The position numbers and the translations under genes were made by a program. The notes beneath the pieces were generated by a model. It searched no databases. It was not told where the DNA came from and was given only the letters and a program-made list of their open reading frames with translations. A DNA stretch of 53,934 nt. Source: Flammula alnicola. Taxonomy: Eukaryota > Basidiomycota > Agaricomycetes > Agaricales > Strophariaceae. The DNA is taken from NCBI GenBank assembly GCA_015499995.1, contig JADNRV010000328.1, positions 1-53,934 on the forward strand. The letters run 5' to 3'. This document shows positions 11,120-22,241 of the stretch, in pieces (within the stretch, counting starts at the first letter, position 1; every line of letters starts with the position of its first letter).

Positions 11120-11853
11120 GATGATTGGCATGCGCTGTCCCAGTCGCTTTAGAATGACTTCTTTATCTGGTGGTTGGCCTCGCCATACCTTTACTAGGTC
11201 TTATCAAAGTGTATTGTGGGTCTGAAGCCTTGTGGGGCAGACATGGCGGACTTTCGTCGGTATCTTGCATGGGCGCCTCTACGGCTTGTAGCTTATCTCT
11301 ATTATCCACAGACGCTGCGCAACGACGTATCAACTACTGCGCTCCACAGAACTACGGCATGGGGCTATGCTTATCATACCTTCATGAACCTTAGCCTTGT
11401 CCCAAGAGGGTCGTCAACGGTAAGGCGCTTACGAACCGCACAGAAGCGCCCATCTAGAATCCTTCAACAATTATTCCAAAGGATAGCGAGAAGCATACAG
11501 TATCTACACTGCCTGGAATTACGTTACAGAACGGTAATAACCCGTTATATGTTGGAATTTTCTCTCTTTCTCTTCCCAGATCTTCAATCCAGGTGAACAT
11601 CCGAGGCGGTGAATCCTGTCAATCACAACCTTATAAAACCCGAATCATGGGCCCTGGTCCCTGAAGGTTATGGCATTTGTGTTATTTGCTGTCGCACGGT
11701 ATCAGAGCTTGCTTCCGCTGTACTCGTGGATTTGAAGGAATACCACAAAAGGTTAAGAAATCACCATCTGCCACTTCTTTTTCTTCTCGGTCTTCCCTCT
11801 TTCCCCCTTCCGCCGCCGCCAGCCTCGACCTGCTATCATTGTCCGAGGCCATC
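11120..11853. other. Intergenic region and promoter of the ammonium transporter
   Basis: No gene recognised. TTATAAAACC at 11631-11640 is a candidate TATA element about 215 bp before the transporter ATG, followed by a C/T-rich stretch (11770-11830) of the kind often seen near fungal transcription starts. Confidence 0.4.
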
Positions 11854-13820
11854 ATGCCCAATGTCACGTATAATGATTGTAAGCTCGACTATCTTATGGT
11901 GCGTCAAGACACTGGATTTTCTATCAAAGTTACACGAACTCGCTTGAACCGTCACTACGGCTAGTGCTGCCATAGTCACATACACAACTGATAAGGTATT
12001 CTTCCTCCGTAGAAGTCCGGAATAAAAAAAACCGACTCCTGGAGACATCAAGAAGACGAGCGACATGGAATTCAGAACGAAAGAGGTATCTCCTAGGTTG
12101 AAGACGTGTTCGCTCCCAGCTGAATCGATCCATACAAGGTCTCCAGCTGAGAATACAGCAACAACAAGCGCAATCAGCGGTGTGATGCAATGCAAAATTT
12201 CTCCCAACTAGTGGTTTTTGTGGGGCTTCTCTTGACGTTCAGCAAAGAAGGAACCCCTTTCATCGGTGAATTGAGTTCGTCTTTTTGAATTTTCTTGCGT
12301 ATTCCTTCATAACCAATGAAATCTAGAATATTTCGCCTTACGCAATATATTAGTACAACCTCCAATGGAAACGACTCGGATACCCGTCATGCTATATTGC
12401 ATTTATGAACTCATGTTCGCCGCTGTCACGTAAGTCAGATTTTCTCGCATTTTATGAAGCCGAGATCGACCTTTCATTTAGCGCCGCTATTGCCATTGGA
12501 GCCATTGCTGAACGCGGTCGCCCCGGCCCTGTGCTTGTTTTCGTCTTCATCTGGACAACGCTTGTCTACGATCCTATTGCATGCTGGACGTGGAACAAGA
12601 TCGGTTGGTCCAATCACCTTGGGGTCCTCGATTTCGCTGGTGGCATCGCAGTGCACATTTCCTCCGGATCGTCAGCGCTGGCTGTCTCTGTGTATCTTGG
12701 AAAAAGATATGAGTATGATAACGATACCCCGTACAAGCCCAACAATATAACGAACGTCGTTCTCGGAACTGTAATGATGTGGTTTGGTCAGCCTTTGTTG
12801 TCAATCTTGAAACGTTCTGACTTACTGATGTGATCTAGGGTGGTTCGGGTTCAACGGGGGGTCTGCCCTCTCCGCAAACCTCGTCGCTGTCTCGGCTTGT
12901 ATTAATACCAACCTTGCTGCAGCCGCGGGGGCACTGACGAGCGTACTGCTGGTGCGTTCTTTCTTTCTTTCGTGGATGATGTTGATGTATCCTAATTTTT
13001 CATGATGTCATCTTGTCAGGACTATCGTATCCAGAAGAAATGGGGCGCTGTAAGCTTTTGCTCGGGCGCCGTATCAGGGCTTATCACGATCACTCCTGGT
13101 TCTGGATTCGTTGGAGCTCGTACGTCGCCTCTATCTCTTGATTTATCGTGGAAGTGGTCTATTAACGTAACCAACTAGCGGCTGCACTGCTGTACGGTAT
13201 CTTAGGAGGAGCTATTTGTAACCTTGCGTCCAACATCAATAAACTGGGAAATAAAGATATTCTCTATGACGATTCTCTCGCCGTGAGATCATAATGTTTT
13301 CCTCCATCCTCTGAAATAATGCCTCATTTCATGCTCTGAATAGATATTTGCCCTCATGGCGTTGGTGGCTTTCTTGGCAGCCTTCTGACCGGTATCTTCG
13401 CTCAAGCCAGTGTTGCTAATCTGACTGATTCTCCGCCAATTGTCGGTGGGTGGCTGGATCAAAATTGGAAACAACTCGGTTATCAAGCAGGCGCTGCTTC
13501 CGCTGCTTTGCTGTACTCTTTCATCGTAAACAGTCAGTAACTTTTCCAAATATTATATGTTTTTCATGGCTAAAGAGAGGTATACCTCACAGTACTTAAT
13601 TCTGCAAGCGATGCATCTCGTCCCTTTCCTCAAATTGCAAGCCGAGCACGAGACGCAAATTCTGGGCATTGATATTAACGAGATGGGCGAACCGGCCATG
13701 GATTACGGTGATTTCCCCAGTTCTCAAAATGTAGCTCAAGCTGTTTCGCAAGCGGTGGCTCAGGCCATGATGAAATATGAAAGTACTGTCCAGCAGCAGC
13801 AGCAGCAGCCCCAACCGTAG
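11854..13820 (+). pseudogene. Amt/Mep ammonium transporter with inverted exon 2 and two frame breaks
   Basis: Plasma-membrane ammonium permease (11-helix Amt/Mep/Rh family). Exon 1 (11854-11878) reads MPNVTYND. Exon 2, coding SGSEHVFNLGDTSFVLNS and the first helices (SPGVGFFYSGLLRRKN), is present but on the minus strand at 11944-12119. Plus-strand exons then continue: WFLWGFS/LTFSKEGTPFIGEL, ALRNILVQPPMETTRIPVML, AIGAIAERGRPGPVLVFVFIW, YDPIACWTWNKIGW, the family signature DFAGGIAVHISSG with the first pore histidine, MWFGWFGFNGGSALSANL, TPGSGFVGAPAALLYGILGG, HGVGGFLGSLLTGIFAQ and a tail with six glutamines. Single bases are missing near 12231 (TGA follows) and near 13358 (before HGVGG). Read literally the gene is non-functional; the frame breaks may be sequence errors, but the inversion is a separate event. 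Confidence 0.88.
11879..12208 (-). other. Inverted segment carrying exon 2 of the ammonium transporter
   Basis: The inverted exon is 11944-12119. Its minus-strand start is preceded by GATTCAG (acceptor) and begins CTGGGAGC. Exon 1 on the plus strand ends one base into a codon, and T + CT gives the serine that fits; the 176-nt exon then ends in phase 0, exactly what the next plus-strand exon (TGG TTT TTG) requires. Breakpoints therefore fall inside introns, between 11879-11943 and 12123-12208. The base pair after the exon is GC, not GT (GCGAGT). No inverted repeats were found at the breakpoints by eye. Confidence 0.85.
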
Positions 13821-13915
13821 TGTATATTGTTTAGAGTAAAACACTGGAAGTATGAGGTATATTACGGTGTCAAATATTTCTTTTGTTTGCTTATTGAACA
13901 CATCTTGTAATCTAA

Positions 13916-14029
13916 TCACGGATTGTTAACGCCTTCAGCCCCCTTTCTCAAGTCCGCTAGCAGATCTTGCAATCTTTTTCGAAGCTTTCTGACAAGCTCA
14001 TCGTCATCTGTGGATGGTGATGGCTTCAT
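13916..14029 (-). CDS. Possible short exon of an unknown gene
   Basis: A 37-codon frame reads MKPSPSTDDDELVRKLRKRL and continues as a charged, heptad-like helix (LQDLLADLRKGAEGVNNP) to a TGA. It looks like a real protein tail with coiled-coil character. No upstream exon could be joined with confidence, and no family is recognised. Confidence 0.3.
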   Translation of the reverse strand: MKPSPSTDDDELVRKLRKRLQDLLADLRKGAEGVNNP

Positions 14030-14775
14030 GTTATCACGTCAGAGACCGACTTGAATTAGTCGCGAAAAGGATGGTGCGTACTATCTGGTCTAGAAGGTAC
14101 TACATAGCTTGCGCTTTCAGGCAACACATTGCACGATCAGACAGAAAACTCACTTCTGCTTCGTCTATGGTCTTCAGATAATGAACGTCGAAAGAATTCG
14201 TTCAATGAAATGTCCCGAGAAGTTCCGGAAAGAGACACCTCACAAGAACAATTGGACCCCTACAAACTCAGTTTATCAGTCCCGTTGGTCAGGCTCGAGT
14301 TCAATAGTACCTATTCATGGTGGCAGAGGTAAGATTTGTCGTGTCCTGTAGGCCCTCTATGGCGCTTCGGGGTCTCCTTGGAAGTATGAGTTGAAAGGAT
14401 TGCCACTGCTATCGATAGATCCGCTCGATCACCGGCTAATCCGGACCTAAACATTCCGTAGTAAGTAGGGCCAAGATTGCGATGTCCGTATAATATTTCT
14501 ATCGCAGCTTCAGTAAGATCGTTTGGGAGAAGAATGAACGCTTTTTACATTCAGAACCCTAAACGATTAATACAAAAGTTCATACTAGTTATGTAGTGTC
14601 CATGGTTAAAGTAGCAACGGTAGATAATAATCGCCCGAAAGTGTCATGGCCTGTCAGGCTAAAAGGAAGAGTCCGAACGATTCAATGAAGCAACTGGCCT
14701 CGGAGTCGTAGAAATGATACATAAAAAAGTTCGATGAGCAAGTCGAAATTACGGTCACATCGCAGTTCATTTCAT
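14030..14775. other. Intergenic; includes the left edge of a segmental duplication
   Basis: No gene recognised. From about 14507 the sequence matches 45108 onward (see the duplication entries). Confidence 0.5.
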
Positions 14776-16025
14776 TTAAATGGTCCATATTTGGTTGATA
14801 TTGTTGTCCGTGCACCTCCAGGTTTGCAGTTTGTTCGAATTTGACTGGATGCCGTCGGTCAAGTCCGTGCAGAATCCTATGAGGGAAAGAAACATGTTAG
14901 CCTGACGGCATGGGAAATGCGGTCGCTCGTACCTTGTCCCTCGAGCGCAATACGGTTATCCTCAGTGTAAAACCACTGCTGTGCTGGGAGATTGTTGAAG
15001 CACTGCCAGATCTTCAAACCAATACCGTTTGCAGGGTCTAGAGCGATATAGCATGAGAATCAGGGGAAGGCGAAGAGCGCGTTGGGCTTACGTGTACCAG
15101 CATCGAGGCAGAAGTTGGTGCCCGTAAGCTGGACCTTTGTGCTTCCGCGCCTGATGGTCCACTTCTGAGCGGGGGTTCCATTACAGTCGAAACTGCGTAT
15201 ACTTGTAAGAGATAACGGATTTAAAAAAATGCTGGGTGACGCACATTTGCACCGGGGTACCATTCGCAAACTTGGCACCGCGAACATCCATGCATTTGGC
15301 GGTGTTGAAATTGGGATGGATCGTAGCGCCCGCGGTTGGGAACTTTCCGGTAGGGCAGAACCTGGATGGAAGGCGGATTAGAAAGGATGGTATTAAACAT
15401 CTGGGGAAAGAAACGCACGTTATGTCATAATTAGTATTGGGAGTGTTGCATAGGTGGAGAGGACGCGACGGCGGAACGTTAGTCGGTATCTTGAATCCGG
15501 TCGGAGGGAAAGAGAAAGCGTCCGGGCAGCCTACACTTTCGCATTCGGCGACAGTGCAAAATCCTGAGGGCTGGCGGAAAGGTCAGAATCCGCATTTAGG
15601 CGTGGATTTTGTTATATGGACACTCACAGATGTCGAACCGTGTGGCGCAACACTCATACCTATGTTGAGATAGCTCGGATCTTTGACTATATAGTAGAAA
15701 TTCTGCCAGAGAAAAGATGATTATCAGTGTAGATGCGTGAAGGCCGACTACGTACTTCGAAGAATCCAGCGCGGGTGGTGCCCTGGGAGTCGCCGTCTCC
15801 ACCATTGGCATCGGTGTAGAAGAATCCCGCATCGAGACCAAGGGTTTTGGTTACGCTGCCCCCCTTCGGAATAGTACTATCCCGTACTCCCGCGATGAAC
15901 AAATTGACGGCAGTAGGGCACTTGTTGATGACAGTATACTTCCGTGTGGTCTGACGAGGAGCGAGGGGATTCGCAACGAGCGGTGTTGCTAGCAGCAAAA
16001 GTGAGTATAACAGAGAAGACAACAT
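14776..16025 (-). CDS. Secreted thaumatin-like / ricin-B lectin fusion, copy A
   Basis: Predicted secreted two-domain protein. The start at 16025 gives the signal peptide MLSSLLYSLLLLATPLVA. The N-terminal half resembles fungal thaumatin-like (osmotin-fold) proteins: VINKCPTAVNLFIAG, DAGFFYTDANGG, GTTRAGFF, YYIVKDPSYLNIGMSVAP, a Cys-rich stretch and CNTPNTNYDIT before FCPTG. The C-terminal ~125 residues form a complete three-lobe ricin-B beta-trefoil with the QxW repeats QKW, QQW and QIW, e.g. CMDVRGAKFANGTPVQM and GTNFCLDAGT. This is the sugar-binding B-type fold only; no ribosome-inactivating A-chain is present. It ends NQIWTI then TAA at 14776-14778. About seven exons, no frame break. A CATAAAAGG TATA-like element lies about 70 bp upstream. 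The sugar ligand is unknown; binding glycans of rivals, grazers or the own wall is inference. Confidence 0.82.
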
Positions 16026-16863
16026 GCTTCTGTGTGGTGAGTAGGTGGGTGTGATGATTTGTTTTTGGGGAAAATAGTGCGGGCAAGGTCGCCCTTTTAT
16101 GCGCCCGCTTACACTCAATGACAATACCCCTGGACGTAAACAGGGGCGGAAGTATTCATTTGAAGCCACTCTGTGAAGGGTAAGGCCGACCTGGTGTTCT
16201 TACCATTGAAACCTATTTCAAGCTTGATGCGCCTCTTTGATGCATTCGATTGGCGAGAGTCCACGTGACAGCCGAGATGTGGCTGTTCGATCTATCATAT
16301 GACGCATTATTAATTAGATCCGGAGGTGGAGTGGACTGCAAAGCGGATGTATTGAGAGACATATTTGCCTACACACATCCGTTCCTTCATGGGTTTAGCT
16401 AGACGATCATAGCACTAGGAAAATTCGTTTAAAACCACACCTCTCAAGTTGACGAACATACAGTGCTGGATTCGACAGGAAAAGGGATTGGCGCAGCGGG
16501 TAAACGGGGTCGATCATGACGGTACGCCGGGTACGGGTTCATGTAGATGGATGTACGTCACTGTGGCAAGCCCGTCGGGCCATCGAGGCCTCGATTCTCT
16601 TGTCCATATTCAAATTCAAATCGACACCGCCTCAACAAAATGCAAGCTTAATATCGGTGCGCATTCAAGCTCCAAGAACGGATCGAAGGTGTTCGATTAA
16701 AGGAACGCAATATAATACAAAAGTGGCCCCACATCCATGAAAAATGGTGTGAAGGCATACAGGAGCCATGAAAAGAGTTCGTCATAAGTCTGCAAAGTCC
16801 GTGTCGTTCGAGAAGATGTCCAAAATGCGGAAGACCTGTTCGGGGTTCATATTTTATTTTATT
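16026..16863. other. Promoter of copy A and spacer to copy B
   Basis: No gene. Most of it recurs between copy D and the truncated copy at 46635-47834. CGCCCTTTTATG at 16090-16101 (minus-strand CATAAAAGG) is the probable TATA element of copy A. Confidence 0.5.
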
Positions 16864-18124
16864 TTACAGAGTCCATATCTGGTTCGCATTGAAGTCCGTG
16901 CATTTCCAGGTTTGCAGCTGGTTGGAGTTTGTCAAGACCCCACCAGTCAAGTCCGTGCAGAATCCTGCAAAGGGAGAAACGTTTTAGCCTGACGAACATT
17001 TCTGAACAGGTTTATGCGCACCTTGGCCTTCCAATGCGATACGGTTGTCGTCAGTGTAGTACCATTGTTGCGCTGGGAGGTTGTCGTAGCATTGCCAGAT
17101 CTTCAGGCCAACGCCGTTTGCTGGACCTGTAAGCAGAGAAAATAGAATGAGAAACGGTTCTCGAAAAATAAAGAGTTTGCGATCTCACTTGAACCGGCGT
17201 CAAGACAGAAGTTCGTTCCCGCGAGCTGGACCTTGGTGCTTCCACGGTTGATAAACCAACGCTGTGCAGGCGTTCCATTACAGTCGTATCTACAGCACAG
17301 TTCGGTTAGAGAGGGTCAAGCGAATCAAAGTCATCGCGCACGAACATTTGGACAGGTGTTCCATTCGCGAACACAGCGCCCCGAACATCCATGCATTTGG
17401 CGGTGTTGAAATCCGGATTGATCACGGTACCCTGATTGGGGAAGCTTCCCGTTGGGCAGAACCTGGGTATAACGCGGATTAGACTTTTCTGGCAACCTCG
17501 AGCGGACGGAAAGAGCATACGTTATGTCGTAAGTCGTGTTCGTGATTGGGCATCGGTAATAAGGAGGTGTAGGTGCCGTGCTGGCAGGTGCTGGGAATCG
17601 GGTTGGAGGCTGAGAGAAAGCCGAGAAGCAATCGACGCTGTTACATTCGATTTCAGGGCAAAATCCCATTACCTGACAGAACATGAGTATCCGGTTGTAG
17701 GAAGGGAGATCGTTGGAGTACTCACGGATGGACGATCTTGAGGCAGAACACTCAGGCCAGTGTTGAAATGACTCGGGTCTTTCACCATGTAGTAGTAATC
17801 CTGAATGCATCAATTAGTTAATGTCACAAATTGAATCAGTCAACCACGTACATCGTCGAAGAATCCGGCTCGGGTTGTGCCAACACCGTTGGCGTTCCCG
17901 CCATTGGCATCAGTGTAGAAAAATCCCGCACCAAGAGCAAGGAATTTGGTTACATTTCCCCCACTTACTATGCTGCTGTCCAGCTCCCCTGCGATCCAGA
18001 GGTCGATGGAACTTGGGCACTTGTTATAGATGATATACTGTCGGGTAGTCTGACGAGGAGCGAGAGGGGATGCAACGAGCGGCGTCGCTAAAAGTAATAG
18101 CGAGCAGAGGAGTGAAGATAACAT
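16864..18124 (-). CDS. Secreted thaumatin-like / ricin-B lectin fusion, copy B
   Basis: Paralogue of copy A with the same plan: signal peptide MLSSLLCSLLLLATPLVA, then YNKCPSSIDLWIAGELDSS, GAGFFYTDANGGNANGVGTT, an exon with GFCPEIECNSVDC, RCPITNTTYDIT, and a beta-trefoil with CMDVRGAVFANGTPVQMF, GTPAQRWFI (QRW), AQQWYYTDDNRIALEG (QQW) and NQIWTL (QIW) ahead of a TAA at 16864-16866. No frame break seen. TATAAAAAG on the minus strand at about 18195-18203 lies some 70 bp upstream. It is tandem with copy A but more diverged from A than copy D is, so the A-B pair predates the block duplication that copied A and the 3' tip of B. Confidence 0.82.
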
Positions 18125-18719
18125 TGATTTGAGTATGTCGTTTGCGATGATGAGTGAAATTATTATGTCGAAACTTACCAGGCGGTGAGGCCACCTTTTT
18201 ATATGATTTGGAGGCGGTAGACAAGAGACTTGGCTACATGGCTCCGAAGATGTGCACATGGTAAATACATTTGAGAAGAACTGGAGTTCAGCCAGTTGGA
18301 GAAAGAGTGAGGCTGGACTGGTTCCTTACCTGTATTAAAAGTACGCATTCGAGAACGTTCAGCGGACCACGAGTCCGCCCAGCATATGATGACTATCATA
18401 ATGCATCAGAGAGTCGACTTGCAAAGCTTGGCGAAGGTGTGTAACATACCGTATGACAAGTACTTAGACCACAGCGCCTCTGGTTTTTGTCCTGCTGCTG
18501 ATCCTTATACCTATGAACTGGTTATCGATGCATTTGAATTTCCTAACGAGAGGTGCCGATAATAATCTGTACGAGAATCGAATACATAGTAGGATGAAAT
18601 TGGATGAATAGAGTCCTAGGTCCACCAATGCTCGGAACAAATTATGGTGAAGAATGATATGTACACTGCCAACTGGTGACTGGACAAAGGCGGAGAACGA
18701 TCTAGCCCAGACCATTTTC
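18125..18719. other. Upstream region of copy B, no gene recognised
   Basis: Carries the TATA element of copy B (about 18195-18204). No other open frame is persuasive. Confidence 0.4.
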
Positions 18720-19242
18720 TCACGGGATCGGGATTCTATTTAGCCGGTGCTGGTGTCGAGTGACTTCGAGAGAGTCGGCATAATAACCCGCCACGTCCTC
18801 TCCAGTCATAACTTTAAGCTCAACGTCCTCCTTTTCAACTCTTTGAACGTTCACAGATACATGAGTACAGCCAAGGATTGAGCGCATCTTGCTAGCAACA
18901 CATCTGCCGAAATAGTAACAACAACAGCCTTCTTCGATGGCTAAGTGGGAAGCTGAACAATTCGAGCTAGCTTCACCGTTGTACCCACCATCCATGATAC
19001 ATGATCCCTTGACAGCTTTTCCTTAGCAACAAATCGCTCTCTGATTCAGCGGCCGTCGAGGTCGACAGTCGCAGTGAATACCAAGGCGTACTCTGCGGAA
19101 AAGAAAAAGAATATCTGGTCTATGAAGACTTTTCGCCAACAACTGTCTGCCATGCACCGCCTGCGAGTCATACTGGCGCAGGGCCCAGGCTGACATATTT
19201 CAACTTGCCAGGTGCCTTTTACTGCGTTTCCCTCACTACCAA
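18720..19242 (-). CDS. Possible small Cys-rich hypothetical protein
   Basis: Two minus-strand frames look mildly protein-like. One (from 19242) starts MVGSEGNAVKGTWQVEICQ, and one (18720-18995) contains IEEGCCCYYFGRCVASK, GCTHVSVNVQRVEKEDVEL and a charged tail. They are separated by stops and I cannot find a confident splice junction. No signal peptide and no recognised family. Confidence 0.25.
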
Positions 19243-19382
19243 CCACTATGAATATTTATAGCTTGATATAGTGCACCTGCGTTTCCGTGACGTCTCCCGT
19301 ACAGCCCCATAGTTGTTATTAAAGGGCGGGATTGGGCACTACTCTCTGTAACATTTCTCGCTCTCCCTCGGCAACACTCGTT

Positions 19383-20110
19383 ATGCCGCCCGCGCATACG
19401 AGAATCTATCCTCCAGTATTCCCAGATCAATCCAATCCTCCTCCGGGTCATCCTACTCCTAGGATGGACGCAGAAAGGATCGTCCTCAGATGGCTCATCG
19501 TAGGAGTCATAATCATAATCAGCATTGCGGTACTAAGGGCTATTCTTCGATATCGACCATGGGAAGACTTCGTTCGTGGTAAGTGTAGTATTCTCGTAGA
19601 CTTCCATAGCAAGGCTAACTGCCATACAGCCGACGATCTTGAGACCGACACTCCGACAGACTTAGAAAGTGTGCTCGGAGATGCACAATATCTGGGACAT
19701 TACCGGGACGTCCCTAACCAACCTACACTCCCTGTCCCAGGGGGAATTACCCTCTGGACAGCCGCCCAAACGACGACCCCTACGAGGCAGGAGTCGCGAG
19801 TCTGGTATCTCTTGCCACCAACTCCCATACCGGACAAAATTCTCACAATATGCATGCTCCTCTTCGAAACGTGAACGAAATCCAACGATTACTCGCGAAA
19901 TTTAGAGTGGTCTCGTATTCTGCGCAAAGCGATCCTGAGAATCACGATCATCGTCGCCGCGTCGAGGAACTCCAAAGACGGATAGGGCAGCTGGTGATGG
20001 CTGACTCCAGATACGCCTTACATGCACTGCCAGAGCCAGTGGACCCTCCCCCAGCTTACTCGCAAGCCGTGCGCCGGGAACATCTGATTCCCCCTTCTCC
20101 CCAGACATAA
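19383..20110 (+). CDS. Single-pass membrane protein with a PPxY motif
   Basis: Unrecognised protein. The ATG at 19383 starts MPPAHTRIYPPVFPDQ, a proline-rich segment. One transmembrane helix (LRWLIVGVIIIISIAVLRAI) follows, then the basic RYRPWEDFVR. A GTAAGT intron (about 19579-19629, ending CATACAG) joins to ADDLETDTPTDLESVLGD. The downstream frame, ending at 20110, reads NDDPYEAGVASLVSLATNSH, NVNEIQRLLAKFRVV, a charged helix RRRVEELQRRIGQLVMADSR and EPVDPPPAYSQAV, where PPAY could bind WW domains such as those of Rsp5-type ubiquitin ligases. A second junction between about 19680 and 19760 is needed to change frame; I could not fix it. Role unknown. Confidence 0.55.
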
Positions 20111-20439
20111 GATCGTCGTCTTGGCTATTTTTACAGCACTAGTTTCCTCCTCCGAGTTCCCCGAGTAGTTGCGACAGCGATATCGCCATCACCCGTGAGC
20201 AGCCTCGAAAGACGACGCTGGCTATCGACTCCTTAACGAGAATCCTTGGACTCGAACATATCCCATACTGTACATACCTCCTAGTGACCTCATTCGTAAA
20301 ATCCTCGACATCCCTCACTTCATACGCACGCAACATCAGACATGTAATGTAAGTATCACTGTACTAACATCCACTTGTACTTGTACATAGTTACTATGGG
20401 ACAGTTTTCATTCGAAATATGTGTTGGAATAATGCGTAG

Positions 20440-21806
20440 TTACAGTAAACTGGCATTCTCTTCTTCATTGTGATTGTTGAGCATAGCCTGGAGGACGACC
20501 ACTGTGTTACACATTTCTTCCACGGACGCAAGTGCGAGAAGGAAGTGGTTGAGGTCGGCATTACCGTTGCTACGCGGTTGACATTGACCATCTTGATCGA
20601 AGACAGAAATTGGCACTCTGAGATGACATTGAAGAGAAGGCAGATCGAGGATGAGGGAAGGATTGGGTTCGCCTCTCCACGATGATGTTGATAACAAATA
20701 CGTCGAGATATTCCACGTAGTCGGAGTTGATGCTCTCGAAATGAGGTTGTTCAACAAAGGAAGGCGATCCTGCAGATGGATTCTGTAGTCGGTCAAGTCC
20801 ATACGAAACCCTTGGCTTTGGGTATTCCCCACGTCGCTTAGGAAGTATCCCTGCACATATCGCTCTAAGCCCTGGCGAAAAGGAGCCAAATCTTCTCGCG
20901 ACGGTGGAAAACGCGTATTTTTGACACGAATCTCGAGCTGCGCCATGAGCTGCGGCTGTACTTCCAAGGAAGAATCCAGCTGCAGAAAAGGTAAAACACA
21001 GACGGTGCCTGTGAAGTTTCGGGAGTGTTACAAAGGGAATGCGACTCGGAGGCGGATGACCATCATCTAAATCCAGCTCGTGAGCTACTCCGGCGCTTAT
21101 AGTCAAATCCTCGAGCAAAGGCATTCTTCCCAGAGCTTTAAATAAATCAGAAATCTTGAATTTGCCCTCCAAAGTGGGGATGCAAATCTGGGATAACCAG
21201 GGTGCGTTGATATTGATGCCGAAATTTCGGCACGAGAGCCTGAACTCGCGCAGGCAGGTGCATGGTTAGAGAACAGAACGGAGGAAGGAGATGTCACGAC
21301 TGCAGGGTGTGATTGCGATCCAAACTGGAGCGAAAATGACTCGAGCCGCCCGCTGGATGACGTCCCACAGCGCTTCGTCGACAGATACCGTCGCTCGCTC
21401 CTTACCTCAAGGTCGAACTTCCGAATCCTCGTCCACTGTGCAGGAAGAAGTTCCAAATGGATTCAGAAGAAGCTTTTAATGCATTCCCCTCATTGGCAGT
21501 CGTAAGATTCTGGCCCTTTATATAGTGGCGCACTGACGGCGCACTTGAGAACTTCTTCCCTCCGCTCATGATCTGGCTGTGCGAAGAGCATTATCCTGCC
21601 CCAGAGGGATAAGGAGTTGAGCATTATTTCCCTCCATAATCTGCAGACGGTTGAGGTGCGGACTGCAGTGTCACGTCAGAGCATTGCAAGGTCAATGCAA
21701 GGTAGCCGTTTGTCGGCGCTGGGATCGTCAAATCTGCGGTCATGCAGAAGATACACCACAGGATATCGTGGTTGAGCTTTGTGACAGAGAGGGGCGGAGC
21801 AGCCAT
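20440..21806 (-). pseudogene. F-box protein with several frame breaks
   Basis: Agaricomycete-type F-box protein, expected to recruit targets to an SCF ubiquitin ligase. The start at 21806 gives MAAPPLSVTKLNHDILWCIF (F-box start). The second half of the box, VCRLWREIMLNSLSLWGRIM, is in another frame just downstream. Further pieces alternate frames: SSESIW / ELLPAQWTRIRKFDLEV, RLESFSLQFGSQSHPAVV, SCRNFGININAPWLSQICIP, KISDLFKALGRMPLLEDLTI and a long clean tail from about 20967 to 20440 (QPQLMAQLEIRVKNTRF ... LALASVEEMCNTVVVLQAML). At least three frame changes lack usable splice sites; one (TGGGAAC expected, TGGAAC present) is a one-G loss. It is a decayed gene or an error-affected one. Confidence 0.65.
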
Positions 21807-22241
21807 TGTAAAGACGCTGATGTTATGAAGCGAGTTCGGGTGTGCGGCACTGCGGTACCATTGATGACAATGAACCGTTTGAACGACAAGTCACAAGCGC
21901 GTCTTACTATCACGTGCTCCTACCACGTGATGATTACTGTCACTTTTCGGACCTCGGTGCTGAAGCCTGAAATACTTGGACTGTACTCTATTCTTGATTC
22001 TTTTAATATTCTCTCGCTTTCTGCGGCATTTGAAGGCCATACTTTATGCGAAATTTGAACATTGGCGCATAAAGTCCAATGCAAAACCCTGTTTGTGATA
22101 ACAGGCAGTCAGGCAGCGGTGAGTACAGTATGTCCTAAAACTGTCAGTTCATCAAGGTGTCAATGCGGCGCTCATGGGAACTTCTTTGATCTTAACGTTA
22201 CTTTTAAACTTTGGACATCGACCGTGACCATCTTGCCGATA
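21807..22241. other. Intergenic region between divergent genes
   Basis: Spacer between the F-box gene (minus) and the INO80 subunit gene (plus). It includes CACGTG-type sites (ATCACGTGCTCCTACCACGTG at about 21910-21930, two copies). No gene seen. Confidence 0.4.

Larger units (their letters stand above)
14507..16989. repeat. Segmental duplication, copy 1
   Basis: This stretch carries the first thaumatin/ricin-B gene, its upstream spacer and the last exon of the second gene. It is matched in the same orientation at 45108-47957. Similarity begins at CAGCTTCAGT (14507 and 45108) and stops inside the last intron of the second gene (after GAAACGTTTTAG at 16978-16989 and about 47946-47957). Relative to copy 2 it lacks about 0.4 kb near 16555-16580 and has about 55 extra bases near 16110-16165. 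Confidence 0.85.

Noticed and set aside
14776..16025. Ricin-type ribosome-inactivating protein
   Set aside because: Only the B-type sugar-binding trefoil is present; the N-terminal half is thaumatin-like with no N-glycosidase A-chain features.
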